Positions 1 to 7,903 are shown, numbered from the stretch's first letter. The stretch is DNA of 18,336 nucleotides from an uncultured Kiritimatiellota bacterium (GCA_934654805.1 CAKUGW010000057.1:1-18336), one strand, 5' to 3'. Translations and numbers: made by a program. Notes: generated by a model from the sequence alone, not told the origin.

Positions 1-107
1 CAGTATGCCATTATCCTTACTGAGTAGATTCCTTTCATTCTACAAGTTCAGCCAAGCTTGCTTGGCGCACCATGTTCATTTTTTCCTTTGCTGGACTGTG
101 TGGTTCG
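1..107 (-). other. AT-rich region downstream of GH92, with a small hairpin and tiny ORFs
   Basis: This stretch is clearly richer in A+T than the genes to its right. On the minus strand, a good ribosome binding site (AAAGGA) precedes an ATG at 79 that encodes only 14 residues before a stop at 35-37. That stop overlaps (ATGA) a second ATG at 38, whose frame is open to the window edge (12 complete codons visible). A 16-base inverted repeat (GCCAAG, 4-base loop, CTTGGC) lies at 51-66, but no T run follows it, so a classical terminator is not supported. The next gene may begin here, or this may be non-coding. I do not recognise any product. Confidence 0.25.
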
Positions 108-2387
108 TTAGTTGGACTGTTGAGCTGTGTTGGTTTGTTCTGTGTTGGTCATTTCAAAGACGAGTTCGCCGCCGACGAGGACGTCCGCACGCTTCAGGGC
201 GAATCCGTCGATCGGCTTTCCGTTCAGCGTCACGCGCCGCACGTACCTGTTCGCGCGCGAAAGCCCCTGCGCCGTGACGGTGAACGTCCGTCCGTTCGGC
301 AGCCTGAGTCGCGCTTTCGCGACCTGGGGCGCGCCGAGCACGTATTCGCCCGAGGCCGGGTCGACCGGATAGAACCCCAGCGCGGAGAAGACGTACCACG
401 CGCTCATCTGCCCGCAGTCGTCGTTGCCGCAGAGACCGTCCGGCCTCGGCGCGTAGAAGCGGTCGAAGATTTCGCGCACGACGTCCGCCGTGCGGTCGGG
501 ACGTCCGGCGTACGGATAGAGGTAGGCGACGTGATGGCTCGGCTCGTTGCCGTGCGCGTACTGCCCGATCAGTCCCGTCACGTCGGCGACCGTCGCGCCC
601 GCCGTCTTCATGGGCGCGGCGAAGAGCGCATTGAGCTTCGCCGCGCACGCGGCCTTTCCGCCCAGCGCGGCGACGAGCCCCGGCGCGTCGTGGAGGACGT
701 GCCACGAATACTGGAAGGCGTTGCCCTCGGTGTAGTCGTTCGCGTCGCCGGGACCATAGCCGCCGAACTCGGACGGGTCGAACGGCGTGCGCCACCGTCC
801 CTGCGAATCCCGTCCGCGCATGAAGCCCGTCGCGGCGTCGAAGAGGTTTCGCCAAGAGGCGGCGCGCTTCGCGAAGAACGCGGCATCCTCCCTCTTGCCC
901 AGCGCCTCGGCGAACCGCGCCGCGCACGCGTCGTCGTAGGCGCATTCGAGCGTGCGGCTGACGGACAGCCCCCATATCTTGTCGAAGGGCAGGTAGCCGT
1001 AGCGGTCGTAGAGGTCGAAATCGTCGTTCGGACGCGGCGGAATGTTCCGCGTGATGGAGTCCTTCACGGCCCGATAGGCCTTCTCGACATCCATCTTGCG
1101 CCCGGCGAAAAAGGCGTCAACGAGGACGGGCACGGCGTGGTTGCCGATCATGCAGTGGTTGTCCCTGCCCCAGAGCTGCCAGATCGGCAGGTAGCCGACC
1201 TCGTCGTACTGCCGCAGGGCCGAGGCGACGATGCCGTCGGTCACGTCCGGCTTCATCAGCGCGTACCACGGACACGCCGCGCGGAAGACGTCCCACATCG
1301 ACAGGGTTGAGAGCCGCATCGGCTCCCCCGCGTCGGCAAGGTTGTTGGGCTGCAGGTAAAGGCGATAGAGCGCCGTGTAGAAATTGCGCTTCTGATCGTC
1401 CGTCCCCTCCGGGATCTCGACGTCCGCGAGCGCAGCCCGCCACTTCAACTCCGCCGCATGGCGCACGTCGTCGAAGCCGCGCCCCGCCAATTCTGCCGCC
1501 AGGTTCCGCACGGCGCCCTCGGCCGATGCCGCCGACAGCGCGATCCGCACCTCGGCCACGCCATCCGAATCCGGCTCGATGTCCAGCACGAGCCCCGTCG
1601 CGTTCGGTTCGCGCGGCATGGTCTTCACGCCCCGTTCGCTGACCGTGTACGGGCAGTCGAGACGCAGCGCAAAGAAGTAGGTGCGATCGACCCACTGCTT
1701 CACGCGGACACGGCCCGTCACGAGCCCGTCGGACGCGAACGCGACTCCGGCCGACCGGACGCCCGTCCCCTCGGCATCCCATGTCCTGATTCGCCAGGCC
1801 GGATCAAGCAGCAGCCGCGCCCGCGCGCCGGACGGATAGCGCAGACGGTAGACCGCACCATGCTCTGACGCGGCGATCTCGACATCCGTTCCGAAGTCGT
1901 CGAGCCGCACGCGATAGAAGCCGGGCGACGCGCACTCCGTCTCCTTGCGGAACGCGCTCGAAAAGTCGGCGGGCAGCCGCGCGCCCGTGAACGGCAGGAT
2001 CGCCGCGTCGCCGAGGTCGCCGCATCCCGTGCCGTTCAGGTGCGTCTGGGAGAAGCGGCGGATGCGTCCGTCGCCGTACTGGTAGCCCGCACAGTATTTC
2101 CATTCGCCCGTCCCCGTGTCGGGCGAGGCCTGCACAAGGCCGAACGGCACGCACGCGCCGGGGAACGTGTGCCCCGTTCCGTCTGTCCCGACGAACGGAT
2201 CGACGAAGCGCAGCACACCTTCCCCTGCCGAAAGCGGAAACGCCGCCATCACGCAGCAGACGAACGGCGCAAGCGCGCGCAGGGCCGTCAGGAGGCCCCC
2301 TGCGGCGTTCTCAATGAGTGGGGGGGGGGGGGGTACTAGAACCGCGCGCAAACGCGGCAGGAAGCGCCCCAGCCGCCGCCTCGGCAA
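108..2387 (-). CDS. GH92 family exo-alpha-mannosidase (number 1)
   Basis: Glycoside hydrolase family 92 enzymes are calcium-dependent, inverting exo-alpha-mannosidases acting on N-glycans or mannans. The N-terminal family signature FVDPFVGTDGTGHTFPGACV (about residues 61-80) and SQTHLNGTGCGD are visible. The conserved HGNEPSHH, which holds the likely general acid Glu (about residue 615), and CGNDDCGQMSAWYVFSALG with its catalytic-base Asp region (about 656-657) are also present. Length, 759 residues from the TTG at 2387, fits the family. A hydrophobic stretch (about 33-53, ending LSAG) looks like a signal peptide core, so export is likely. The start is uncertain: TTG 2387 has a poor ribosome binding site, and a 14-C run lies between it and the signal core. 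An ATG at 2439 lies just after a TATAAT box but is out of frame by one base. The C-terminal tail (TNTEQTNTAQQSN) is encoded by AT-rich, repetitive DNA. The gene appears to have its own promoter, 280 bp after GH2. Confidence 0.92.
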   Translation of the reverse strand: MPRRRLGRFLPRLRAVLVPPPPPLIENAAGGLLTALRALAPFVCCVMAAFPLSAGEGVLRFVDPFVGTDGTGHTFPGACVPFGLVQASPDTGTGEWKYCAGYQYGDGRIRRFSQTHLNGTGCGDLGDAAILPFTGARLPADFSSAFRKETECASPGFYRVRLDDFGTDVEIAASEHGAVYRLRYPSGARARLLLDPAWRIRTWDAEGTGVRSAGVAFASDGLVTGRVRVKQWVDRTYFFALRLDCPYTVSERGVKTMPREPNATGLVLDIEPDSDGVAEVRIALSAASAEGAVRNLAAELAGRGFDDVRHAAELKWRAALADVEIPEGTDDQKRNFYTALYRLYLQPNNLADAGEPMRLSTLSMWDVFRAACPWYALMKPDVTDGIVASALRQYDEVGYLPIWQLWGRDNHCMIGNHAVPVLVDAFFAGRKMDVEKAYRAVKDSITRNIPPRPNDDFDLYDRYGYLPFDKIWGLSVSRTLECAYDDACAARFAEALGKREDAAFFAKRAASWRNLFDAATGFMRGRDSQGRWRTPFDPSEFGGYGPGDANDYTEGNAFQYSWHVLHDAPGLVAALGGKAACAAKLNALFAAPMKTAGATVADVTGLIGQYAHGNEPSHHVAYLYPYAGRPDRTADVVREIFDRFYAPRPDGLCGNDDCGQMSAWYVFSALGFYPVDPASGEYVLGAPQVAKARLRLPNGRTFTVTAQGLSRANRYVRRVTLNGKPIDGFALKRADVLVGGELVFEMTNTEQTNTAQQSN
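2320..2333. repeat. 14-base poly(G)/poly(C) homopolymer
   Basis: Fourteen consecutive G on the plus strand (C on the coding strand) sit inside the 5' coding part of GH92 number 1, encoding a proline run just before the signal-peptide-like segment. One base fewer would put the ATG at 2439 in frame with the enzyme; at 14, only the TTG start at 2387 is in frame. The third frame is closed by a TAG immediately upstream. It could be a slippage-prone contingency tract or a base-count error in the assembly; the sequence alone cannot tell. Confidence 0.9.
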
Positions 2388-2446
2388 CCGTCGCCCTGCC
2401 CGCGCAGTTCTCCGTCGAAAACACCCTCCTCGTGTTCATGCGCGGC

Positions 2447-2455
2447 ATTATACCA
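2447..2455 (-). promoter_or_regulatory. Extended -10 promoter of GH92 number 1
   Basis: On the minus strand this reads TGGTATAAT, a perfect TGnTATAAT extended -10 element. No convincing TTGACA lies 17 bases upstream. The ATG at 2439 is only 7 bases downstream of the box, so a transcript from this promoter that used that ATG would be close to leaderless. It sits in the only real intergenic region between GH2 and GH92, which supports a promoter role. The same pattern recurs at 5762-5770 and 15506-15514. Confidence 0.65.
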
Positions 2456-2475
2456 TAAATTCCGCACGAATAGCG

Positions 2476-2500
2476 GAAATCTTTCGCAGAAACTTTCGGA
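2476..2500. promoter_or_regulatory. Candidate operator: tandem GAAA-N-TTTC elements
   Basis: The plus strand carries two adjacent near-palindromic elements, GAAATCTTTCG (2476-2486) and GAAACTTTCG (2489-2498), repeating every 13 bases. They lie 24-48 bases upstream of the -10 box, where an activator site overlapping the -35 region is expected, and the promoter has no good -35. AraC-family activators often bind direct repeats, and a XylR-type AraC regulator is encoded in this locus. The link between the two is inference. Confidence 0.35.
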
Positions 2501-2568
2501 AGCGATTCGCATAGTCAAAACCAAGGCCCCGACACGCCGATTTCAATGCCTGCGCGGAACGGGTTTTT

Positions 2569-2665
2569 GTCCACGGATTCACGCGGATTTTCACGAATTG
2601 CGATTCGTGCCGATTCGCGGCCAGCCCACTTCTCCAATCCGTGTCAATCCGTGAAATCCGTGGAC
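2569..2665. repeat. CACGGATT-type inverted-repeat element
   Basis: The arms GTCCACGGATT (2569-2579) and AATCCGTGGAC (2655-2665) are perfect inverted repeats. Each arm is built of three units of about 10 bases: CACGGATT-like at 2572, 2580 and 2592 on the left, AATCCGTG at 2636, 2646 and 2655 on the right. The whole can fold into a long imperfect hairpin. It begins 11 bases after the GH2 stop codon. No T run follows on the transcribed strand, so it is not a standard terminator, though it could stabilise the GH2 mRNA 3' end. Intergenic CACGGATT arrays are known from several bacterial phyla. Confidence 0.8.
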
Positions 2666-2675
2666 GCCATCCCCC

Positions 2676-5165
2676 TCAGTTCGCCGGCGCGACCTCTTGG
2701 GCGAGGTGCGTGACCGTCAGCGCCTCGCGCGGCATCGCGCCGGCGAACGTCAGCGTCCGCGGACGGCCTGGCAGCAGCGTGAGGCAGTTGTCGTCGAACT
2801 CGCCGCGCACGCCCTTCACGTTCGCCCAGACGTAGAACGCGGGCCTGTCCGTCGCGAGCTCGACCGCCCCCGACGGCGCGACGCGCGCCGTGACCTTCGC
2901 CGGCGCGAGCGGCATGTCCCTGTAGAAGCCGAAGTGCCAGTCGTTCTGGAACGTCCCCTGCGCCGTCTTCAGCGTCAGCACGAGGAAGGTGGGGCATGAG
3001 GGACGAGAGGCGGATCCGGGCCGGGCGAAGGCGGCGACGGCGGTCGAGCTGTCCGGCGGGAGCGCGACCGGCCGGGTCTCGGCGGAGACGATGCGCCCGT
3101 CGTACGTCCAGTACTCCAGCGTCAGCTCGCCCGTCACCGTCTCGGCGGTGTCGTTGAGCCCGAAGACCCGCCCGCGCGTCACGTCGGCCTTCCCGTCCGC
3201 GATCGCCGGCTGGGCGACCGCGGCGACCGGCGCGTAGAAGCGCCGCGCGAGGTGCTGCAGCGGCTTCCACTTGCCGCCGTACTCGATCGAGCTCCAGCTC
3301 GCGACGGGCCAGTTGTCGTTCAGCTGCCAGAAGAGCGTCCCCATGCAGCGCGGGCGCTGCGCGCGCCAGCCGTCCACCGCCATCTTGATCGCCATGCCCT
3401 GCTGGAACTGCGAGAGCAGCAGCTCGGACGCGGCGTCCCTCGCCGGGCGGAAGTAGCGGAGCATCGTCTCGCGGATGCGCCGGTTGCCGCCGGGGTTCTT
3501 CTGGTGCCACTCGAACTCCGGCGCGTGCGACAGGATCTGCGCGCGCGTCGCGAACGTCTCGGCGACCTCCATCGACGGGAAGCTCTGGTAGCCGAACTCG
3601 CTGCAGAAGCGCGGCGAATAGGCGTAGTAGGCGTCGAACGGGCGGTTCTCGTGCCAGACCTGCCAGTTGTGCATGTCGCCCTGAGAGTCGTTCTTCCAGT
3701 TGTCCGCGAAGCTGCCGGGGCCGGCGCACGGCGAGCTCGGCCAGAACATCCGCGACGGGTCGTATCTCGCCACCATCTTCTCCTGCACGGCGTGGCGCCG
3801 CGTCAGCGCGTCCCTGTAGTAGCCGGGGGCGGCCTTCGACTCGGGGAACCAGCCGAGCGCGCCGACGCACTCGTTGTCGCCGCACCAGAGCGCGATCGAG
3901 GCGTGGTCGCGGAGGCGGCGGAGCTGGTGGCGCAGCTCGTCCCTCACCTCGCCGAGGAACCCGTCCGTCGCCGGGTAGACGGCGCACGCGAACATCTGGT
4001 CGTGCCAGACGAGGAGGCCCAGCTCGTCGCAGAGGTCGTAGAAGGCGTCCTTCTCGAACTGCCCGCCGCCCCAGACGCGGATCATGTTCATGTTCGCCGC
4101 CGCCGCGCCCGCCAGGAGGTCGCGGTACCGCTCCGGCGTCTGGCGCGACTCGAAGGCGTCGCAGGGGATCCAGTTCGCGCCCTTCATGAACAGCTCGCGG
4201 TTGTTGACGCGCACGGCGAGCCGCGACCCCGGCCTGCCCTTCGCGTCCACGTCGGGCGTCGTCAGGACCTCGACCTTGCGCAGGCCGACGCGGCGCGTCA
4301 CCGTCTCGCCGCCGACCCTGACGGAGAACGTGAAGAACTTCCGCTCGCCCGCGCCGTTCGGCCACCAGAGCGGCGGGTTCGCGACCGAGAGGCGGTTCGT
4401 GACCGTCGACGCGCGCCCGTCCGCGTCCGTGACGTCCGCGAAGACCGTGAGGTCGCAGCGCGAGAGGTCGTCGCTGAACGCCTGGTCGGTGTAGACGTAG
4501 TCGATCTTCAGCCCGTCGTGGGCGACGAGGCGCACGGGGCCGCAGAAGCCCGTCGTCATCTGCGCGAGGCCCCAGTCCCAGCCGGCGTGGCAGGCGGGCT
4601 TGCGGATGAGCGCCTGGTTCTTCGCCCACGGCACGTTGCTCATCGGGAACGCGCGCCCGAGCGCCGCGCGGCGGCGGTCGGCCTCCGCCCAGGCGCTGCG
4701 GAAGACGGCGCGGATCTCGTTGCGCCCGGCCTTCAGCGCGCCCTTCGCGTCGAACGTCCACCGCGCGAAGCGGTTCGACGTCGCGCCGACCCTCACGCCG
4801 TTCAGGTAGACGTCCGCGAACGTGTCCGCGTCCTCGATCTCCAGGACGACGCGCCTCTTCGCCGCGAAGCCGGGCGTGACGTCGAACGTGCGCGAGAAGA
4901 CCCAGTCCGTCTTCGCCACCCACTGGACGTTCGTCTCGTTGCAGCCCCAGTACGGGTCGGGGATCGCCCCCGCCGCGAGCAGCGCGGTGTGGACGTCGCC
5001 CGGCACCTGCACGGCGCACGTCTGCGCGGCGTTCGTGAACGGCGAGAGCCGCCACGTCCCCGAAAGGTCCACGACGTCCGCCGCGCGGGCGGACATCCGG
5101 CCGGCACCCAAGACCGCCCACGCGAACGCGCAGGCGAAGCGGATTGCGCGCATCAGGGCATTCAT
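2676..5165 (-). CDS. GH2 beta-mannosidase, secreted
   Basis: The 829-residue protein is a family 2 glycoside hydrolase of the beta-mannosidase type, which releases terminal beta-mannose with retention. An N-terminal signal (about 1-29) is followed by the sugar-binding jelly-roll domain (DLSGTWRL at 33-40, VPGDVHTALL at 54-63). The immunoglobulin-like domain comes next, then the TIM barrel. The acid/base Glu is E432 in WCGDNEC, where most relatives have GNNE or GNEN. The nucleophile is E523 in CSEFGYQSFPS. MIRVWGGGQFE (361-371) is the classic beta-mannosidase strand. The start chosen is the ATG at 5165, because it overlaps the fucU stop as ATGA, implying translational coupling. The open frame extends further upstream only as an antisense-like, Arg/Gly-rich shadow within fucU. 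Followed by an inverted-repeat element. Beta-mannosidase next to two GH92 genes suggests a mannose-containing glycan such as an N-glycan core as target. Confidence 0.94.
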   Translation of the reverse strand: MNALMRAIRFACAFAWAVLGAGRMSARAADVVDLSGTWRLSPFTNAAQTCAVQVPGDVHTALLAAGAIPDPYWGCNETNVQWVAKTDWVFSRTFDVTPGFAAKRRVVLEIEDADTFADVYLNGVRVGATSNRFARWTFDAKGALKAGRNEIRAVFRSAWAEADRRRAALGRAFPMSNVPWAKNQALIRKPACHAGWDWGLAQMTTGFCGPVRLVAHDGLKIDYVYTDQAFSDDLSRCDLTVFADVTDADGRASTVTNRLSVANPPLWWPNGAGERKFFTFSVRVGGETVTRRVGLRKVEVLTTPDVDAKGRPGSRLAVRVNNRELFMKGANWIPCDAFESRQTPERYRDLLAGAAAANMNMIRVWGGGQFEKDAFYDLCDELGLLVWHDQMFACAVYPATDGFLGEVRDELRHQLRRLRDHASIALWCGDNECVGALGWFPESKAAPGYYRDALTRRHAVQEKMVARYDPSRMFWPSSPCAGPGSFADNWKNDSQGDMHNWQVWHENRPFDAYYAYSPRFCSEFGYQSFPSMEVAETFATRAQILSHAPEFEWHQKNPGGNRRIRETMLRYFRPARDAASELLLSQFQQGMAIKMAVDGWRAQRPRCMGTLFWQLNDNWPVASWSSIEYGGKWKPLQHLARRFYAPVAAVAQPAIADGKADVTRGRVFGLNDTAETVTGELTLEYWTYDGRIVSAETRPVALPPDSSTAVAAFARPGSASRPSCPTFLVLTLKTAQGTFQNDWHFGFYRDMPLAPAKVTARVAPSGAVELATDRPAFYVWANVKGVRGEFDDNCLTLLPGRPRTLTFAGAMPREALTVTHLAQEVAPAN

Positions 5166-5593
5166 ACGGCGACCGGCGTTACGCCCTTCTTGAGGATGAC
5201 GTTCCCGTACTTGCGCGTTTCGCCCGTGAGGACGATCGCGTAGGCCTTCTTCGCGCGCTCGTAGAACGCAAAGCGCTCCATCCGCTCGATCGTCCCCTCG
5301 TAGCCGAGCGCGGCGCGGTAGGCCTTCTCGACGTCCGGGTCCAGCGCATCGCCCGGCACGGCCGCCATCATGACGACGGGCGTCGCGTAGCTGTCGAGCT
5401 CGAAGAGCGGAATGACCCCGCGCAGCAGCCGGTCCGCCGCAAGCCCGTCCGCCCGCAGGACGACCGCGCCCGCGCGGCCAAACGTGTGCGCCGGGAAATG
5501 CGCGTCCGAGAAGACGATCTCGTCCCCATGGCCCATCTCGGCCAGGACCTTGAGAAGATCCGGCGAGACGACCGGTGAAATGCCCTTGAGCAT
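5162..5593 (-). CDS. fucU: L-fucose mutarotase FucU
   Basis: FucU interconverts the alpha and beta anomers of L-fucose so that the isomerase can use the sugar released by glycosidases. The 143-residue product from the ATG at 5593 matches the usual length of about 140. It carries the family order nearly intact: ISPVVSPDLLKVLAEMGHGD with the conserved His near residue 22, FSDAHFPAHTFG, LFELDSYATPVVMMAAV, FAFYERAKKAYAIVLTGE and the C-terminal KYGNVILKKGVTP. A strong ribosome binding site seven bases before this ATG supports it. The frame also stays open upstream to an ATG at 5755, which would add 54 residues resembling a twin-arginine signal (MRRRTFTCGVASVVGWAW); that longer form could be an exported variant. 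It is coupled to GH2 by an ATGA overlap. FucU implies that fucose is one of the sugars released by this locus. Confidence 0.94.
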   Translation of the reverse strand: MLKGISPVVSPDLLKVLAEMGHGDEIVFSDAHFPAHTFGRAGAVVLRADGLAADRLLRGVIPLFELDSYATPVVMMAAVPGDALDPDVEKAYRAALGYEGTIERMERFAFYERAKKAYAIVLTGETRKYGNVILKKGVTPVAV

Positions 5594-5598
5594 GCCTG

Positions 5599-5606
5599 TT
5601 CCTTCC
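5599..5606 (-). promoter_or_regulatory. Ribosome binding site of fucU
   Basis: Minus-strand GGAAGGAA lies about 5-7 bases upstream of the ATG at 5593, within a longer purine run. It is the best Shine-Dalgarno match in the region and favours the short, cytoplasmic FucU. The same bases would be coding (Lys-Glu-Gly codons) if translation started at 5755. Confidence 0.6.
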
Positions 5607-5761
5607 TTTCCTTTTTCCTTGACGGCCCCGACGCCGGCGGGAAGACCGGCGGCAAGGCCCTTGCACCACGCCCATCCGACGACGGACGCCACGCCGCACG
5701 TGAACGTGCGCCGCCGCATCACGGCCCCCGCGCAGACGTTCGTATGCGGTTTCATGCAGAC

Positions 5762-5770
5762 ATTATAGCA
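5762..5770 (-). promoter_or_regulatory. Extended -10 promoter before fucU-GH2
   Basis: The minus strand reads TGCTATAAT, a perfect extended -10 box, starting five bases after the stop codon of GH92 number 2. No good -35 hexamer is visible. The likely start of transcription falls near 5755, where the alternative ATG for an extended FucU begins. This would let fucU and the GH2 gene be expressed separately from the upstream genes. Confidence 0.55.
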
Positions 5771-5772
5771 AA

Positions 5773-7809
5773 TTACGGCTCGAACGTGAGGCAGCCGCCC
5801 GACACGATCTCGCGCGTCCAGAGCCAGCGCCGCGACAGGCGTCGGCCGTTCAGCGACAGCGCGCGCGGCCCCGCCGGACGCCCCGGGCGCGCGGGCGGAC
5901 AGCGAACCGTGAACGTCCGCCCGCCGCCGACGGACAGCCGCGCCTCCTCGAAGAGCGGCGTGCACACGTACCACTTCCCGTCGCCGGGGCAGACCGGGTG
6001 GATCCCGATCGCCGCGAGGACGTACCACGCGCTCATCTGCCCGACGTCCTCGTTGCCGCACAGGCCGAACGGCCCCGTGCCGTACGCCGCCCGCCGGATG
6101 CGCCCCACCCACTCGTCCACGCCGCCCGGGTCGTCCGAGAACGCCCAGAGGAACGGCAGCGTGTGGCAGACCTCGTTCGGGTGGTTGTAGGCCGCGTTCC
6201 AGCGGAAGTCGTCCGGGACCTGCGCGAAGAAGCGCCCCAGCTCCCGCGTGAACGCCGCGCGCCCGCCCATCAGCCGCACGAGGCCCTCGACGTCATGCGG
6301 GACGAACCAGCCCTGCTGCCACGGGTTCGACTCGACGCACCCCTGCCCGGACGTCTCGCGCCCCTCCCACGCCAGCCAGCCGCTGTCCGCCGTGCGCGCC
6401 CGCATCCAGCCGACCTCCCGCGACCAGCAGTTCGTGTAGGCCTGCGCGTAGCCGAAGTGGCGCACGGCAACGTCGGCCCGCCCCATCAGCTCCGCGAGCC
6501 GCCCGCAGCACCAGTCGGCGTAGGCGTACTCCAGCGTCTCCGAGAGGGAGCCGGGCGTGTAGCCCCTGCGGCGGTCGTTGGACTCGGCCGCCAGCGTCTC
6601 CTGCGCGAGGCGGAGCGCCGTCTCCGCGTCGAACGTCCGGATGCCGCGCTCGTAGGCCATCGCCATCACGGACACGAGCGGCTGGCCGACCATGCACCCG
6701 GAGTCGCAGCCGAAGATGTCCCAACGCGGCAGGGTCTTCCGACGCCCCGACGTCACCGTCTCCATCATCGAGCTGACGAGGTCGGAGACGATGTCCGGGC
6801 GGATCAGCGCCAGGAGCGGCATCTCGCTGCGGAAGACGTCCCAGCCGGAGAAGACGGTGCGCCGCACGTGGCCGTCGTCGGAGCCGACGTCGCGCGGGTC
6901 GATCATCGCGTGGTAGAGCGCCGTCGCGAAGACCGTCCGCTCCGCCGCCGTGCCTCCCGTGACGTCGATCGCGCCCAGCGCGGCGCGCCAGGACGCCGTC
7001 GCCGCCGCGCGCATCGCGTCGAAGTCCAGCCCCTCCGGCGCTGGCGGCAGCTCCTCGTTGAAGGCGAACGCGACGTGCAGCGTCACGGCCTCGCCCGCCG
7101 CGACCGGAAAGCGGACGCGCACCGTGTGGTTCGTCTCGCCGCCGTCCTCCTCCACGCGGTCGAGCGGCTTCGAGCAAAGCCCCCGGAAGCGGACGATGTA
7201 GTCCACCTTCCCCTCGCCGCGCCCCCAGCCGCCGTCGCGGTGGTCGCAGACGATCTCGCCCTCGAAGGCGTTCCGCCCCGTCACGCGGAACGTCTGCCGC
7301 CCGTGCGGCTTGGCGCGCGAAATCTCGCCGATCCGCCGCGCGAGGTCGATCTTGAACGAGGCGTCGCCGGCCGTCTCGTAGGTGAAACGGAGCATGCCCG
7401 CATGCGGCGCGGCCGTCAGCTCGGCAACGACACCGGCGTCCGAGAGGCGCACGCGGTAGTACCCCGCCTCGGCGCGCTCGTCCGCGTGGGAGAAGCGACT
7501 TTTTGGCAACTCCCCCGGCATGACCTGGAAGTTGCCGAACTCGCCGTACCAGCCGATGCCGCTCAAATGGAAAAAGCTGAAGCCTTCGATCGTCTTGTGC
7601 GTGTAGGAGTAGCCCGAACCGTTGTCGCCGCCCGTCACCGTGTCCGGCGACAGCTGCACACGCCCGAACGGCGTCGCGGCGCCGGGGAACGTCTTGCCGA
7701 AGCCATGGATGGCCTCGTCGCCGCGCAGGCCGGCCTCCGGGTACGTGACCGTTCCGATCATCGGATCGACCAGCTCGACCGCGACCGCCAAAACGAAAGC
7801 GCCAATCAT
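5773..7809 (-). CDS. GH92 family alpha-mannosidase-like hydrolase (number 2)
   Basis: A second, diverged GH92 of 678 residues. Family features are VDPMIGTVTYP near the N terminus (14-24), FGKTFPGAATPFGRVQLSPD, HPNEVCHTLPFLW with the expected general-acid Glu (about 546) and CGNEDVGQMSAWYVLAAIG with the base region (about 587-588). The HisHis of the usual NEPSHH is replaced by CysHis, so linkage or substrate preference may differ from gene 1. Only a short hydrophobic N terminus (MIGAFVLAVAV) precedes the first domain, so secretion is uncertain. The ATG at 7809 is supported by an excellent GGAGG ribosome binding site about 6-11 bases upstream. An open frame continues upstream to 8475, but it runs through regulator and GH78 remnants and is a chance fusion. 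Start codon, binding site and first eight codons lie in the 117-bp repeat, implying that the gene originally followed the regulator directly. Confidence 0.92.
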   Translation of the reverse strand: MIGAFVLAVAVELVDPMIGTVTYPEAGLRGDEAIHGFGKTFPGAATPFGRVQLSPDTVTGGDNGSGYSYTHKTIEGFSFFHLSGIGWYGEFGNFQVMPGELPKSRFSHADERAEAGYYRVRLSDAGVVAELTAAPHAGMLRFTYETAGDASFKIDLARRIGEISRAKPHGRQTFRVTGRNAFEGEIVCDHRDGGWGRGEGKVDYIVRFRGLCSKPLDRVEEDGGETNHTVRVRFPVAAGEAVTLHVAFAFNEELPPAPEGLDFDAMRAAATASWRAALGAIDVTGGTAAERTVFATALYHAMIDPRDVGSDDGHVRRTVFSGWDVFRSEMPLLALIRPDIVSDLVSSMMETVTSGRRKTLPRWDIFGCDSGCMVGQPLVSVMAMAYERGIRTFDAETALRLAQETLAAESNDRRRGYTPGSLSETLEYAYADWCCGRLAELMGRADVAVRHFGYAQAYTNCWSREVGWMRARTADSGWLAWEGRETSGQGCVESNPWQQGWFVPHDVEGLVRLMGGRAAFTRELGRFFAQVPDDFRWNAAYNHPNEVCHTLPFLWAFSDDPGGVDEWVGRIRRAAYGTGPFGLCGNEDVGQMSAWYVLAAIGIHPVCPGDGKWYVCTPLFEEARLSVGGGRTFTVRCPPARPGRPAGPRALSLNGRRLSRRWLWTREIVSGGCLTFEP

Positions 7810-7903
7810 CAACCCTCCTCCTCCCCTACGACTTTCCGCCCGATGCGTTCCGCTCGGTCTGAAGCCTCTTCCGATAGGCCCGCGGGGACAGGCCCGTCGC
7901 CTT
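7787..7903. repeat. 117-bp direct repeat, copy 1
   Basis: This stretch matches 12147-12263 in the same orientation with one mismatch (CCC here, CTC there, at the third position after ATCAA). It contains, on the minus strand, the last 25 codons of the XylR-type regulator, its TAG stop, the GH92 ribosome binding site and the first GH92 codons. In this copy the GH92 part is functional and the regulator part is a fragment. Identity ends sharply at 7904, where GH78-like sequence begins. Confidence 0.97.
7826..7903 (-). pseudogene. C-terminal fragment of XylR-type regulator gene
   Basis: These 78 bases encode KATGLSPRAYRKRLQTERN and the rest of the regulator C terminus (25 residues and a stop), identical at protein level to the end of the intact gene at 12186-13370. 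Only the last part of the AraC domain is present, so it has no function by itself. It happens to be in frame with the 5' part of the GH78-like gene, so a fused product could be translated, but this fusion is a by-product of the rearrangement. Confidence 0.9.

Noticed and set aside
51..66. Hairpin as a terminator for GH92 number 1
   Set aside because: The stem is only six pairs and no T run follows on the transcribed strand.
72..1310. Plus-strand open frame of 412 codons opposite GH92 number 1
   Set aside because: Antisense shadow of a well-supported GH92; no motifs.
2569..2665. CACGGATT array as a CRISPR or as a Rho-independent terminator
   Set aside because: Units are about 10 bases with no spacers, so not CRISPR; A rather than T residues follow the hairpin on the transcribed strand.
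3252..5243. Long plus-strand open frame (663 codons) opposite GH2
   Set aside because: Its translation is Arg/Val/Ala-rich with no family motifs, and it is antisense to a clear GH2; this is the normal shadow effect at high GC.
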